A stretch of DNA of 64,000 bases from Streptomyces griseocarneus (GCA_003674045.1 PENC01000013.1:116587-180586); one strand, 5' to 3'; counted from the stretch's first letter, positions 38,001 to 43,913 are shown. Made by a program: numbers and translations. Notes: generated by a model from the sequence alone, not told the origin.

Positions 38001-41000
38001 CTGCATCACATCGCGAGCGACGGCTGGTCGGAGCGGCCGCTGCTCGCGGACCTGGCCACGGCGTACGCGGCCCGGTGTGCGGGCGAGGAACCTGTGTGGG
38101 CGCCGTTGCCGGTGCAGTACGCGGATTACACGCTCTGGCAGCGCGAGCTGCTCGCCGAGGTCCTCGACGACCAGCTCGCCTACTGGCGCCGGGCCCTCCA
38201 GGACGTCCCCCAGGAACTGGCCCTCCCCGCCGACCGCCCGCGGCCCGCGCTGCCCAGCCACGAGGGCGACTCCGTCGAGTTCGCCCTGGACGCTCAGCTG
38301 CATATGAGGCTGGAGGCGTTGGCGCGGCGGCACGGGGTGACGCTGTTCATGGTGCTGCAGGCCGGACTTGCGGCTCTGCTGTCGCGGCTCGGTGCGGGAT
38401 CCGACATCCCGCTCGGGACGGTCGTGGCGGGCCGGTCCGACGAAGCTCTCGACGATCTCGTGGGCTTCTTCGTCAACACGCTCGTCCTGCGCACGGACGT
38501 GTCCGGCGACCCGGCCTTCAGCGATCTCCTGGCCCGCGTCCGCGAGACGGACCTGGCGGCGTTCGCGCACCAGGACGTGCCCTTCGAGCGGCTGGTCGAG
38601 GAGATCAACCCCGTGCGTTCGGGGACGCTGCACCCGCTGTTCCAGGTGATGCTCGTCCTCCAGAACAACGCCGAGGGCGACACCGGCCTCCCGGGGCTGT
38701 CCGTCGAACCCGAGCCGTTCGGTTCGACCCCGCCGAAGTTCGACCTCGACTTCACGTTCGTGGAGGAGCGGGACCGCGTCGGCAACCCCGTCGGCATCGG
38801 TGGAGTGGTGAGCTTCGCCGCCGATCTCTTCGACCGGGCGACCGCCGTGTCGCTCGCCGACCGGCTGCGGCGCCTCCTGGAAGGCGTGGCCGCGGACCCC
38901 GGGGCGCCCATCGGTTCCGTCGACCTGCTCGGTGCCGGCGAACGCGGCCGGCTCGTCGCGGACTGGAACGCCACGGAACGGGAGTGGACGGACGGCCGTC
39001 TCCTGCCGGAGATCTTCGAGGCGAACGTGCGGCGCACTCCGCACGCGACCGCCCTGGTCGTCGCCGATGCGACCTTCACGTTCGAGGAGCTCAACGACAG
39101 GGCCAATCGGCTGGCGCGGCTGCTGATCGCCCGGGGCGCCGGTCCCGACCGTGGCGTGGCCGCCCTCCTGCCCCGGGCCGCCGACCTCGTCGTCACCCTG
39201 CTCGCGGTACTGAAGTCGGGTGCCTGCTACGTCCCCGTCGACCCCGAGTACCCGGCGGAGCGGATCGCGCTCATCCTCGCCGACTCCGGGGCGTCCGTGC
39301 TGGTCACCGACGCACACGGCGCCGAACGCGCTGCCGCGGCGTCACCGCACGCCACCGTGCGGCTGGACGATCCGTCCGTCCGTACGGAACTGGCGCGGCC
39401 GGCGGGTACCGACATCACCGACGCCGACCGTTCTGCGGCCCTGCTGCCCGGCCATCCCGCGTATCTCGTCTACACCTCCGGTTCGACGGGCCGTCCGAAG
39501 GGCGTGCTGGTCGAGCACCGGGCGTTGATGAATCTGTTCCATGCGCATGTCGGTGAGGTGTATGCGGCGCAGGTTCCGGAAGGGCGTCGGCTGCGTGCCG
39601 CGCTCACGGGTGCGATGACGTTCGATGCTTCGTGGAGCCCGTTGATCTGGATGCTGGCCGGGCACGAGCTGCACCTGGTGGATGACGATATCCGCCGGGC
39701 TCCGGATGCTCTGGTCGCTTATGCGGCGGAGGCGGGCATCGACTACATGGAGATGACGCCGACGTACTGCCGTCAGCTTCTGGAGCTCGGGCTGTTGGAC
39801 GCGTCGCAGGTCTCGCGGCCTGTGTTGCTGGAGATCGGTGGTGAGGCCGCGGACGAGACTCTGTGGGCCGATCTGGCGAAGGCGGCCGGGGTCGGGACGG
39901 TCACGTTCAATACGTACGGGCCGACCGAGTGCACGGTGTACACGACGTTCGCCCGTGTCGATGAGCATGAGCGGCCGGTGATCGGCCGACCGCTGGCCAA
40001 CCACCGTGCCTACGTCCTCGACGAGGGGCTGCGGCCGGTGCCGGCGGGTGTGGTCGGTGAGTTGTACGTGGCCGGAGAGGGTCTGGCACGGGGATATGTG
40101 AACCGGCCGGGACTGACGGCCGAGCGGTTCGTGGCGTGTCCGTTCGGCGCGCCGGGTGAGCGGATGTACCGCACCGGCGATCTCGTCCGCTGGCGTGCGG
40201 ACGGTGTGCTGGAGTACGTGGGGCGGGCCGACGATCAGGTCAAGATCCGTGGCTTCCGTATCGAGCCCGACGAGGTGGCAGCCGTTCTCGCCGGTCACGA
40301 CGCCGTCGCCCAGGCCGCGGCCGTGGCACGCGAGGACCGGCCGGGCGACGTCCAGCTCGTGGCGTACGCGGTCGTCACCGAGTCCGTCGACCCGGCGGAG
40401 CTCCGCCGGTACGCCGCCGCCACGCTGCCGCGCCACATGGTGCCCACGGCCGTCGTCGTCCTCGACGCGCTGCCCATGACACCCAACGGCAAGCTCGACC
40501 GCCGCGCCCTGCCCGCTCCCGAGCCCGGTGCGGCGCACGGCGGCCGCGGGCCGAGCTCGGTACGGGAACGCATCCTGCGCGAGGTGTTCGCCGACGTCCT
40601 CGGAATCCCGTCCGTCGGCGTCGACGACGACTTCTTCCAGCTCGGCGGACACTCCATCAAGGCCGCCCAGCTCGTCGCCCGCGCCCGCGCGGCCCTGGGC
40701 ACGGACACCATCGGCATCCGCGACCTGTTCGACGCGCCCACGGTCGCCGGTCTCGCCGCACACCTCGATGCGGGCGGCGGCAGCGACCCGCTCTCGGCCC
40801 TGCTGCCGCTGCGCAAGGGGCAGGACCCGGACGCGACCCCGCTGTTCTGCGTGCACCCCGCCGCGGGCATCAGCTGGGTGTACTCCGGGCTGCTGCGCCA
40901 CCTCGACCCCGGCAGGCCGGTCCACGGCCTCCAGGCCCGCGGCCTGACCGCACCCGGGGCCGCGCCCGCCGATGTCGAGGAGATGGCCGAGGACTACCTC

Positions 41001-41534
41001 GCCCTGATCCGCTCCGTGCGGCCGCACGGCCCGTACGCGCTGCTCGGCTGGTCGTTCGGCGGCATCGTCGCCCACGAGGTGGCCGTACGCCTCCAGGAAG
41101 CCGGTGAGACCGTCACCTCGCTCGTCCTGCTGGACAGCTATCCCGTGATCCCGGACGTGCCTTCGGCAGCCCCGGGCGAGCTGTCCGAGGACGAGGCCCT
41201 GCGGGCGGTCTACGAGTCACTCGGCCACGACCCGGACGCCGGCGCCTCCGCGGACAGTCCCCTCGCCCTCCTCGGCGAGGACAAGACGGGTGCCCTGACC
41301 CGGGTGTTCGTGGACAACGCGCGTATGCAGGACACGTTCGTGTCCCGCGTGTTCCACGGCGACGTCCTCTTCGTCCGCGCGACGGACGGGGCGGACCGCT
41401 CGCCCTCGGAATGGACCACGCACGTCACGGGCGAGATCCGGGTACACGAGGTGGCGGCCCGCCACGGCGAGCTGCTTCAGGCCGCGCATACGGGGGTTCT
41501 GGGGCCCGTGATCGCGGGGTGGCTGCGCCGTTGA
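23037..41534 (+). CDS. Seven-module NRPS, A-T-(C-A-T)-(C-T)-(C-A-T)-(C-T)-(C-A-T)-(C-A-T)-TE
   Basis: A 6,165-residue synthetase. Approximate residues: A1 25-510, T1 525-590; C2 612, A2 1060, T2 1565-1630; C3 1648, T3 2120-2190; C4 2205, A4 2665, T4 3165-3230; C5 3245, T5 3720-3790; C6 3805, A6 4270, T6 4770-4840; C7 4860, A7 5315, T7 5840-5910; TE 5925-6165. All six C domains keep HHIA(S/G)DG, all seven carriers keep LGGHS, and the TE has GWSFGG near 6004 and ARHGELL. Modules 3 and 5 have a roughly 35-residue linker where A should be. No E or starter C domain exists, so an all-L, non-acylated heptapeptide is expected. By-eye pockets: A1 DMLEVGLVY; A2/A4/A6 DGLQFGGGF; A7 DASEEGTVY. The ATG has GAGGAG upstream. 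Confidence 0.95.
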   Translation: MTQPKDTTTGERDLLQRWSNGPERPVPDTSLTELFEVQAARTPDAVAVVAEDGELTYAELDSRANGLARLLVERGAGPGRFVAVALPRTTRLLVTLLAVQKTGAAYIPIDPEYPAERIAYVLRDAAPTLLLTTGGVAAALPSAPTLLLEELGEPRADHGPAVPGRAGLPAYVIYTSGSTGRPKGVFVGQRGLVNFLTTMAEWFRLGEGDRWGAMASAAFDMSVLDCYAPLISGAAVVLVDRSAVRDPAALAALLRRHRVTVAEATPSLWRGLMAHDPEAVRGMRIVVGGEALAPDLADMMRERAAAVTNLYGPTETTVYSTRATVGERVTIGRPVHNTRVYVLDAGLRRLPPGGTGELYIAGDGVAHGYWNKPGLSAERFVADPYGPPGTRMYRTGDLARWNDDGELEYLGRIDDQVKVRGFRIELGEVEAALARSPHVAHVAVVVREDRPGDQRLVGYVVPERDGQRPDPAALRALAAAVLPEYMVPAAVVVVDKLPLTPNGKLDRKALPAPEFTGSAEGREARTPRERALAELFAEILGVERVSADDGFFDLGGHSLLATRLVSRVRSAFGVELPVRAVFGSPTVAGLAEQLDAASGARAALVRRERPEVLPLSSAQHRLWFLERFEKQATYNLPYAFRLRGRVDTAALRAAVQDVVGRHEALRTVFPEVEGEPRQVILEPADAHVDFTVTECAPGDLMARASEAAFAPFALENELPIRAALFMAAGDAEALLVLVLHHIAGDGWSEEPLFRDLALAYRARIEDEEPVWEAPLPVQYADYTLWQRELLDDVLGTQLDFWRTALDGSPQELTLPTDRPRPAVASHDGGLVPFELDATLHARLEELARQYGVTLFMVLQAGLAALLSRMGGGSDIPLGTVVAGRSDEALDDLVGFFVNTLVLRTDVSGDPAFVDLLGRVRETDLAAFAHQDVPFERLVEEINPDRSGGRHPLFQVMLVMQNNEEGILDLPGLTAGLTAFDSAPAKFDLNVAFTENRDDAGLPAGIHGELQFARDLFDRVTVESLAERLRRLLGGVVADPGAPIGSVELLDAGERERIVSVWNDTDRVAPDVLDRCVHEVFAERVAQVPDATALIFEGERVSYAELDARAGELAVRLPVSGGVVGVHLERGVDMVVALLAVLKSGAGYTLLDPDFPVERLAAVVAEAGVRTVVTRTGLSEAVSSLGVSTVCVDALPEAVRDVAAVDVSARDVACVMFTSGSTGRPKGVATSHRALLATYLGQDYGEFGPGEVFLQCSPVSWDGFALELFGALLHGAVCVLQPGQSPEPAVIERLVAEHGVTMLQLSASLFNHLVDEFPAAFDGVRVAFTGGEVGSVAHVAKVLELFPGLRVGNGYGPVESMGFTTCHEVGPDDLLASKLPVGRPIGNKRAYLLDENLRPVPVGVVGELYVAGAGLAQGYISRPGLTAERFVACPFGVAGERMYRTGDLARWRVDGVLEYVGRGDDQVKIRGFRVEPGEIVAVLTAHDAVVQAAVVAREGRLVAYVVTSTPVDGSDLRRYMAGLLPRHMVPAAVVTMDALPLTPNGKLDRRALPEPEFTGSVGGREARTPQEMALAGLFTEVLGVERVSVDDGFFDLGGHSLLATRLLSRVRAVLGVELGIRDLFEAPTVAGLVERLGAAGGARAALVRRERPDVVPLSSAQHRLWFLERFEKQATYNVPLAFRLQGRMDVSALRAALADVVGRHESLRTVFPEVEGEPRQVILDAADVHVDFTVVECAEDELSQRLSAAAFAPFDLEDALPVRVTLFTLGADESVLLLNLHHIASDGWSEQPLYRDLAVAYRARCAGEAPGWAPLPVQYADYTLWQRDLLDDVLDSQLAYWKQQLQLIPHELPLPADRLRPAVPSHEGGLVEFDLGAELHVALEALARRHGVTLFMVLQAGLAALLSRMGGGSDVPLGTAVAGRTDEALDDLVGFFVNTLVLRTDVSGDPAFGELLGRVRETDLAAFAHQDVPFERLVEEINPDRSGSRHPLFQVMLVLQNNTEGTVDLPGLSVRPEPYGSHSPKFDLEFTFMEERDAAGNPVGIHGTVEYTADLFDRATVVSLADCMGRLLEQVGDDSGVSVGSLALFDSSAEEREFLARTERARAGFAAAVGDQGVVVVGRGPRSAREEILCGLFAEILDVPVVGVEDNFFALGGHSLLATRLISRVRAVLGAELGIRDLFRNPTVGGVAKCLADGGTVRVPLRVAERRPEVLPLSSAQHRLWFLERFEQQPTYNAPFAFRLRGRVDAAALRAALNDVVARHEALRTVFPEAEGEPRQVILAAESAQVDFSVVECPEAELAQEISLAMRARFDLEKDLPIRGQLFTVGAEESVLLLTLHHIASDGWSERPLLTDLATAYRARCAGGEPEWASPLPVQYADYTLWQRELFDSALGEQLGYWSRKLSGVPQELPLPADRLRPAVPSHEGGLVEFDLGAELHVALEALARRHGVTLFMVLQAGLAALLSRMGGGSDIPLGTVVAGRTDEALDDLVGFFVNTLVLRTDVSGDPAFVDLLGRVRETDLAAFAHQDVPFERLVEEINPDRSGARHPLFQVMLVLQNNAEGRFELPGLTVAEEMVGAIPAKFDLNFTFAEKRDETGRPTGLEGSLLFAADLFDQVTAEALTERLRRLLDGVVTDPEASIGSVELLDAGEHERMVVEWNDTDRVAPDVLDRCVHEVFAERVAQVPDATALIFEGERVSYAELDARAGELAVRLPVSGGVVGVHLERGVDMVVALLAVLKAGAGYTLLDPDFPAERLTAVLAEAGVRTVVTRTALSGNVTSPSVTTVCVDALPEAVRDTVAVDVSARDVACVMFTSGSTGRPKGVATSHRALLATYLGQSYGEFGPGEVFLQCSPVSWDGFALELFGALLHGAVCVLQSGQSPEPAVIERLVAEHGVTMLQLSASLFNHLVDEFPGAFAGVRVAFTGGEVGSVAHVARILGRYPELRVGNGYGPVESMGFTTCHTVESADLTHSQLPIGRPIGNKRAYVLDGNLRPVPVGVVGELYVAGAGLAEGYISRPGLTAERFVACPFGVAGERMYRTGDLARWRVDGVLEYVGRGDDQVKIRGFRVEPGEVAAVLTAHDAVVQAAVVAREGRLVAYVVTSTPVEGSDLRRYVAGLLPRHMVPAAVVTMDALPLTPNGKLDQRALPAPDVLAAADGRGPRTLQEEILCGVFAELLAVPSVGVDDDFFALGGHSLLATRLISRVRTALGAELGIRDLFDAPTVALLAERLGTVGTARAALTRRERPEVLPLSSAQHRLWFLERFEKQATYNVPFAFRLRGQVNTAALVLAVNDIVARHEALRTRFPAVEGEPRQLILDMRDADIDFTVVECPEHELAERLAEAAYTPFDLEDGFPVRVTLFTLGAEESVFLLSLHHIASDGWSERPLLADLATAYAARCAGEEPVWVPLPVQYADYTLWQRELLAEVLDDQLAYWRQALDKSPQALALPVDRARPEAPSHEGELVEFALGAELHAKLEALARQHGVTLFMVLQAGLAALLSRIGAGADIPLGTVVAGRSDEALDDLVGFFVNTLVLRTDVSGDPAFGELLARVRATDLAAFAHQDVPFERLVEAVNPDRSDTRHPLFQVMVVLQNTAEGQLELAGLGAEAEPLGSVPAKFDLDFTFVEERDSTGRPMGIQGSVLFATDLFDRATVVSLADCMGRLLEQVGDDSGVSVGSLALFGSPAEEREFLARTERARAGFAAAVGDQGVVVVGRGPRSAREEILCGLFAEILDVPVVGVEDNFFALGGHSLLATRLISRVRAVLGAELGIRDLFRNPTVAGVAKCLADGGTVRVPLRVAERRPEVLPLSSAQHRLWFLERFEQQPTYNAPFAFRLRGRVDGEALGAAVRDVVARHEALRTVFPAVEGEPRQVILDAAAAPLEFTVVECAERDVADLITAAASAPFDLENELPIRGRLFTLGAAESVLVLTLHHIASDGWSVRPLLGDLAQAYQARRLGEAPVWNDELPVQYADYTLWQRELFAEVLGEQLDYWGRALNGVPQELALPADRPRPAVASHDGGLVEFALDKELHARLDELARQHGVTLFMVLQAGLAALLSRMGGGSDIPLGTVVAGRSDEALDDLVGFFVNTLVLRTDVSGDPAFVDLLGRVRETDLAAFAHQDVPFERLVEEINPDRSGARHPLFQVMLVLQNNAEGRFELSGLTTAEEEPAGSLLAKFDLHFTFVEDRDGTGRPMGIQGSVLFATDLFDRTTAQSMAHRLHRLLDGVSGDPQAPVSSAELLTAEERNRILSAWNDTDRVAPDALDRCVHEVFEEQALRTPDATALICGDEQVSYGELNTRADELAARMPDADGGVIGVHLERGVDMVVALLAVLKTGAGYTLLDPDFPVERLAAVVAEAGVRTVVTRTGLSEAVSSLDVAAVCVDSLPDDVRSIPVLDRNAHDVACVMFTSGSTGRPKGVATSHRALLATYLGQDYGEFGPGEVFLQCSPVSWDGFALELFGALLHGAVCVLQSGQSPEPAVIERLVAEHGVTMLQLSASLFNHLVDEFPAAFDGVRVAFTGGEVGSVAHVARILGRYPELRVGNGYGPVESMGFTTCHTVETADLTQSQLPVGRPVGNKRAYVLDESLRPVPAGVVGELYVAGGGLANGYISRPGLTAERFVACPFGVAGERMYRTGDLARWRVDGVLEYVGRGDDQVKIRGFRVEPGEIAAVLTAHDAVVQAAVVAREDRPGDVRLVAYAVVAEPVDPTTLQKHVAAALPRHMVPAAVVVLDSLPMTSNGKLDRRALPAPESRPAADGRGPRSLQEEILCGVFVELLAVPSVGIDDDFFSLGGHSLLATRLISRVRTALGVELGIRDLFDAPTVALLAERVGEAMATAPRVPLRAVAERPEALPLSSAQQRLWFLERFEKQATYNAPFAFRLRGPVNTTALLLAVTDVVARHETLRTRFPAVDGEPRQLVLDIAEADVDLTVVECAEHELAERLAQAAFAPFDLEAELPLRASLFTLAADESVLLLALHHIASDGWSERPLLADLATAYAARCAGEEPVWAPLPVQYADYTLWQRELLAEVLDDQLAYWRRALQDVPQELALPADRPRPALPSHEGDSVEFALDAQLHMRLEALARRHGVTLFMVLQAGLAALLSRLGAGSDIPLGTVVAGRSDEALDDLVGFFVNTLVLRTDVSGDPAFSDLLARVRETDLAAFAHQDVPFERLVEEINPVRSGTLHPLFQVMLVLQNNAEGDTGLPGLSVEPEPFGSTPPKFDLDFTFVEERDRVGNPVGIGGVVSFAADLFDRATAVSLADRLRRLLEGVAADPGAPIGSVDLLGAGERGRLVADWNATEREWTDGRLLPEIFEANVRRTPHATALVVADATFTFEELNDRANRLARLLIARGAGPDRGVAALLPRAADLVVTLLAVLKSGACYVPVDPEYPAERIALILADSGASVLVTDAHGAERAAAASPHATVRLDDPSVRTELARPAGTDITDADRSAALLPGHPAYLVYTSGSTGRPKGVLVEHRALMNLFHAHVGEVYAAQVPEGRRLRAALTGAMTFDASWSPLIWMLAGHELHLVDDDIRRAPDALVAYAAEAGIDYMEMTPTYCRQLLELGLLDASQVSRPVLLEIGGEAADETLWADLAKAAGVGTVTFNTYGPTECTVYTTFARVDEHERPVIGRPLANHRAYVLDEGLRPVPAGVVGELYVAGEGLARGYVNRPGLTAERFVACPFGAPGERMYRTGDLVRWRADGVLEYVGRADDQVKIRGFRIEPDEVAAVLAGHDAVAQAAAVAREDRPGDVQLVAYAVVTESVDPAELRRYAAATLPRHMVPTAVVVLDALPMTPNGKLDRRALPAPEPGAAHGGRGPSSVRERILREVFADVLGIPSVGVDDDFFQLGGHSIKAAQLVARARAALGTDTIGIRDLFDAPTVAGLAAHLDAGGGSDPLSALLPLRKGQDPDATPLFCVHPAAGISWVYSGLLRHLDPGRPVHGLQARGLTAPGAAPADVEEMAEDYLALIRSVRPHGPYALLGWSFGGIVAHEVAVRLQEAGETVTSLVLLDSYPVIPDVPSAAPGELSEDEALRAVYESLGHDPDAGASADSPLALLGEDKTGALTRVFVDNARMQDTFVSRVFHGDVLFVRATDGADRSPSEWTTHVTGEIRVHEVAARHGELLQAAHTGVLGPVIAGWLRR
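27980..29640 (+). other. A-less NRPS module 3 (C3-T3)
   Basis: The C domain carries HHIASDG and ends at about 29,300. A short linker with EEREFLARTERARAGFAAA then leads straight to a carrier (EILCGLFAEILDV, LGGHSLLATRL). The roughly 500-residue A domain seen in modules 2, 4 and 6 is absent and no adenylation motif remains, so it was cleanly removed or never present. Loading in trans is required if the module works. Confidence 0.9.
32790..34440 (+). other. A-less NRPS module 5 (C5-T5)
   Basis: It has the same C-T layout as module 3, with an almost identical linker and carrier. Bases 29,203-29,745 and 34,003-34,545 differ at only a few positions. The C domain upstream of the linker is much more diverged from C3 than the carrier is, so the linker-carrier block was homogenised separately. 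Confidence 0.9.
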
Positions 41535-41640
41535 GTGGTTGATGCCTTGTGGGGGCGCTGGGGCTGTGTCGCGCCTGCACACCATCCCGCGTACGCGCTC
41601 GGCGAGCTGAAAGCCGACCGGCATAACCGAATCATCGAAG

Positions 41641-41670
41641 GAGCCCGAGCAGCCCCGGCTGCTCGGGCTC
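41641..41670. terminator. Terminator after the NRPS gene
   Basis: GAGCCCGAGCAGCC and GGCTGCTCGGGCTC are perfect 14-bp arms around a CC loop, 107 nt after the NRPS stop. It marks the right end of the biosynthetic operon. The rest of the 41,535-41,851 gap holds no gene I can support. Confidence 0.85.
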
Positions 41671-41851
41671 CGGCATTCCCGGGAAGAAGGGGGAAGCAGC
41701 GTGAATCGCGCTGCCGGGCAGTCCGAACGGGCCGTCACATACGGGCGTACCCGATTTGCCCTGAGCGCCACCAGCTGCCAGTACAGCCCTCTGGCACGGA
41801 CCCCGGTAAGAGGCCCGCAACCGTCACGCCGGAGGTTGAAAAAACGCCTGG

Positions 41852-42562
41852 TCAGACGCCCGCGGCGCCCAGCAGCGAGCCCGCCGCGTAGGTGACCGCC
41901 ATCGCCAGGGCGCCCCCGCCCATGTTGCGCAGGAGGGCAGGGCGGGCCGGGGCGGAGCCCAGGCGTGCGCTCTCCCACCCCGTCAGCGCGAGCGCGGTGA
42001 GGACCGCGGCCACCGTGACGTACAGGCGGAGCGGGGCGGGCGGCAGGACGATCGCGAGGAGCGGGAGGAGCGCGCCTGCCGTGAAGGACAGGAACGATGC
42101 TCCGGCCGCGTGCCACGGGTTGACCAACTCGTCCGGGTTGATGCCCAGCTCCACGCGGGCGTGGGCGCGCAGGGCGTCCCACTCCGTGAGCTGCTGCGCT
42201 GCCTCCTGTGCCACTTTCCGGCTCAGGCCTCGCTTCTGCAACAGTGAGGCCAGCTCGGCCAGCTCGGCCTCCGGCTGTTCGCGCAGCTCCTGTCTCTCCA
42301 GGCGCAGCGCGGCCTTCTCGGAGTCCCGCTGGGTGGACACGGAGACATACTCGCCGGCCGCCATGGACATGGCCCCGGCGAGCAGGCCGGCGAGGCCCGC
42401 CGTCAGCAGGGTGCTGTGCTCGGATGTCGCGCCGGCGACGCCGACGACGATGCCCGCGGTCGAGACGATGCCGTCATTGGCGCCGAGTACGGCCGCGCGC
42501 AGCCAGTTCAGGCGGGTGCCCAGGTCTCCACCGTGGGGCTCGTCGTGGGTGGGGTCGGTCAC
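41852..42562 (-). CDS. VIT1/CCC1-family membrane protein
   Basis: A 236-residue member of the vacuolar iron transporter (VIT1/CCC1, DUF125) family, which moves Fe(II) or Mn(II) across membranes. NWLRAAVLGANDGIVSTAGI is the family N-terminus. GAMSMAAGEYVSVSTQRDSE is the conserved end of the second helix. A charged cytoplasmic helical stretch (SEKAALRLERQELREQPEAE) and three C-terminal hydrophobic segments follow. It converges with the NRPS gene across the terminator and lies outside the biosynthetic operon. A housekeeping metal transport role is likely. Confidence 0.92.
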   Translation of the reverse strand: MTDPTHDEPHGGDLGTRLNWLRAAVLGANDGIVSTAGIVVGVAGATSEHSTLLTAGLAGLLAGAMSMAAGEYVSVSTQRDSEKAALRLERQELREQPEAELAELASLLQKRGLSRKVAQEAAQQLTEWDALRAHARVELGINPDELVNPWHAAGASFLSFTAGALLPLLAIVLPPAPLRLYVTVAAVLTALALTGWESARLGSAPARPALLRNMGGGALAMAVTYAAGSLLGAAGV

Positions 42563-42654
42563 GTGCGGAGGATCTCACGTACCCCTGTCACCCGACGGGG
42601 ACCGACCCGCCAGGGGCGAACACCCGGCAGGCCCGTCACCCGGGCCCGTCCGGC

Positions 42655-42975
42655 TCAGAAAGGGGGTTCCGTGCCGGCATGAGCGGGATCGGTGCTGCCG
42701 GCCGAGCGGATCCGCAGCCGATAGTCGCACGCAGCCGGGGCTCCAGGGATGGTGTCGAGCTCGTCCGGCATCGTGATGAGCGTGTTCTCGTCGTGTACCT
42801 CGGTATGGAGGTAAGCGCCGCAGGCGCAGGGGGCGATCAGGGTGAGGACATGCTGGACCTCGCCGAGCCGGTCGTGGCGTTGGGTGTAGTGCAGCCGCCA
42901 GCCGCGGGTGCCGTCGGCGCGCAGGTCCGTGATCGTCACATCAAGCCTGCACCCGTCCGGATTCGACACGATCAT
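42655..42975 (-). CDS. Conserved small hypothetical protein
   Basis: A 106-residue soluble protein that I do not recognise. Coding character is good from the ATG: SNPDGCRLDVTITDL, LHYTQRHDRLGEVQHVLTLI, and APCACGAYLHTEVHDE with two close cysteines. The in-frame upstream extension (to 43,242) is arginine/proline-rich nonsense and overlaps the DinB gene region, so the shorter start is used. It lies 92 nt upstream of the VIT-family gene, on the same strand. Confidence 0.5.
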   Translation of the reverse strand: MIVSNPDGCRLDVTITDLRADGTRGWRLHYTQRHDRLGEVQHVLTLIAPCACGAYLHTEVHDENTLITMPDELDTIPGAPAACDYRLRIRSAGSTDPAHAGTEPPF

Positions 42976-43229
42976 GCCCAAAACCCCTCGCGACCGCGGC
43001 CGTCGACCGGCTCCTGCACCACGCGCACATCGTCCTGACCGAAGGCACCAGCCTCCGGCAACGAGCTGCGGTAAGCCGGTGGTGCCCGGCCCGCGGTGCT
43101 GGGGACTGTCCGGCGGATCTCGTGACTGGTGCGGTGTCGGGTCGTCGTTCGCCCGGCCGTGGAGGTCATCGTCGGGTGTAGTCGAAAACCAGGCGACAGG
43201 CGGAGCCGGGGGCCTTAACGTCCGCAGAC

Positions 43230-43745
43230 ATGGCACCTTCATTTGAACGTCCCCCCTTGCAGGCCGACGAGCGCACCGCGCTCATCGGCTGGCTGGATCT
43301 GCAACGACAGATCCTGAGATGGAAGTGCGAGGGCCTGAGCGAGGCGGACGCGCACCGCTCCGTCATCCCGACCTCGCCGGCGATGACGATGGCCGGGCTC
43401 ATCAGCCATATGCGGTGGGTCGAGCACACCTGGCTGGAGGTGCTGTTCCTCGGCGGCGACAAGACGCGGAACCCGTCCTTCGGCGAGACGGACGAGGGCG
43501 CCGACTGGCGCACCGACGGCATCCCGCTGAAGCAGCTCCTCGCGGAGTACGAGGCCCAGTGCGCCCGGAGCAACGAAATCGTGGCCGCGGCCTCGCTGGA
43601 CGACGTCGGCCGCCATCCCGACTACTACTCCGGCAAGGCCAGCCTCCGCTGGATGCTCATCCATCTCGTCGAGGAGACCGGACGCCACGCAGGGCACGCG
43701 GACATCGTGCGGGAACTGCTCGACGGGGCAAAGGGGTACTACTAA
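43230..43745 (+). CDS. DinB-superfamily (DUF664) protein
   Basis: A 171-residue four-helix-bundle protein of the DUF664/DinB superfamily, which includes mycothiol- and bacillithiol-dependent transferases and hydrolases. The first helix carries ERTALIGWLDLQRQILRWK. GLISHMRWVEHTWLEVLF supplies the conserved helix-2 histidine, and LIHLVEETGRHAGHADIVRE the C-terminal HxxxH ligands, so a metal site is likely. The natural stop TAA is the first three bases of repeat R1. Function is probably thiol-dependent detoxification; this is inferred from the family. Confidence 0.88.
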   Translation: MAPSFERPPLQADERTALIGWLDLQRQILRWKCEGLSEADAHRSVIPTSPAMTMAGLISHMRWVEHTWLEVLFLGGDKTRNPSFGETDEGADWRTDGIPLKQLLAEYEAQCARSNEIVAAASLDDVGRHPDYYSGKASLRWMLIHLVEETGRHAGHADIVRELLDGAKGYY

Positions 43746-43861
43746 GCGCTCCGCTGGAAGTCCGGTACGTCATCTGCGGGTGCGTCGTGGCTGGTCGCGC
43801 AGTTCCCCGCGCCCCTTCGGGGCGCTGCCAAACCGCACCGAACTTCGCCAAGCCCGCTTAG
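43743..43861. repeat. 119-bp palindromic intergenic repeat R1
   Basis: It matches R2 (54851-54969) at 114 of 119 positions in direct orientation. An outer imperfect inverted repeat (GAAGTCCGGT near the left, GAACTTC-type sequence near the right) surrounds an inner perfect hairpin, GCGCCCC-TTC-GGGGCGC (43809-43825). It begins with the TAA stop of the DinB gene. It probably acts as a bidirectional terminator. Confidence 0.8.
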
Positions 43862-43913
43862 GACGCGTCCGGTGGGTCAGGTGGCCGATGAAGACTGGCC
43901 TCCGTCGAGTCGG

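Noticed and set aside
31944..39317. Two very long minus-strand frames (1,220 and 1,043 codons) inside the NRPS gene
   Set aside because: They repeat with the NRPS modules, contain arginine/histidine-rich sequence and no start signal, and are antisense to clear A, C and T domains.
28..41534. Search for a pathway-specific regulator (SARP, LuxR, StrR) in the cluster
   Set aside because: None found on either strand; regulators in the window (MmyB, LysR, MarR, sigma) sit in unrelated gene pairs to the right of 44 kb.
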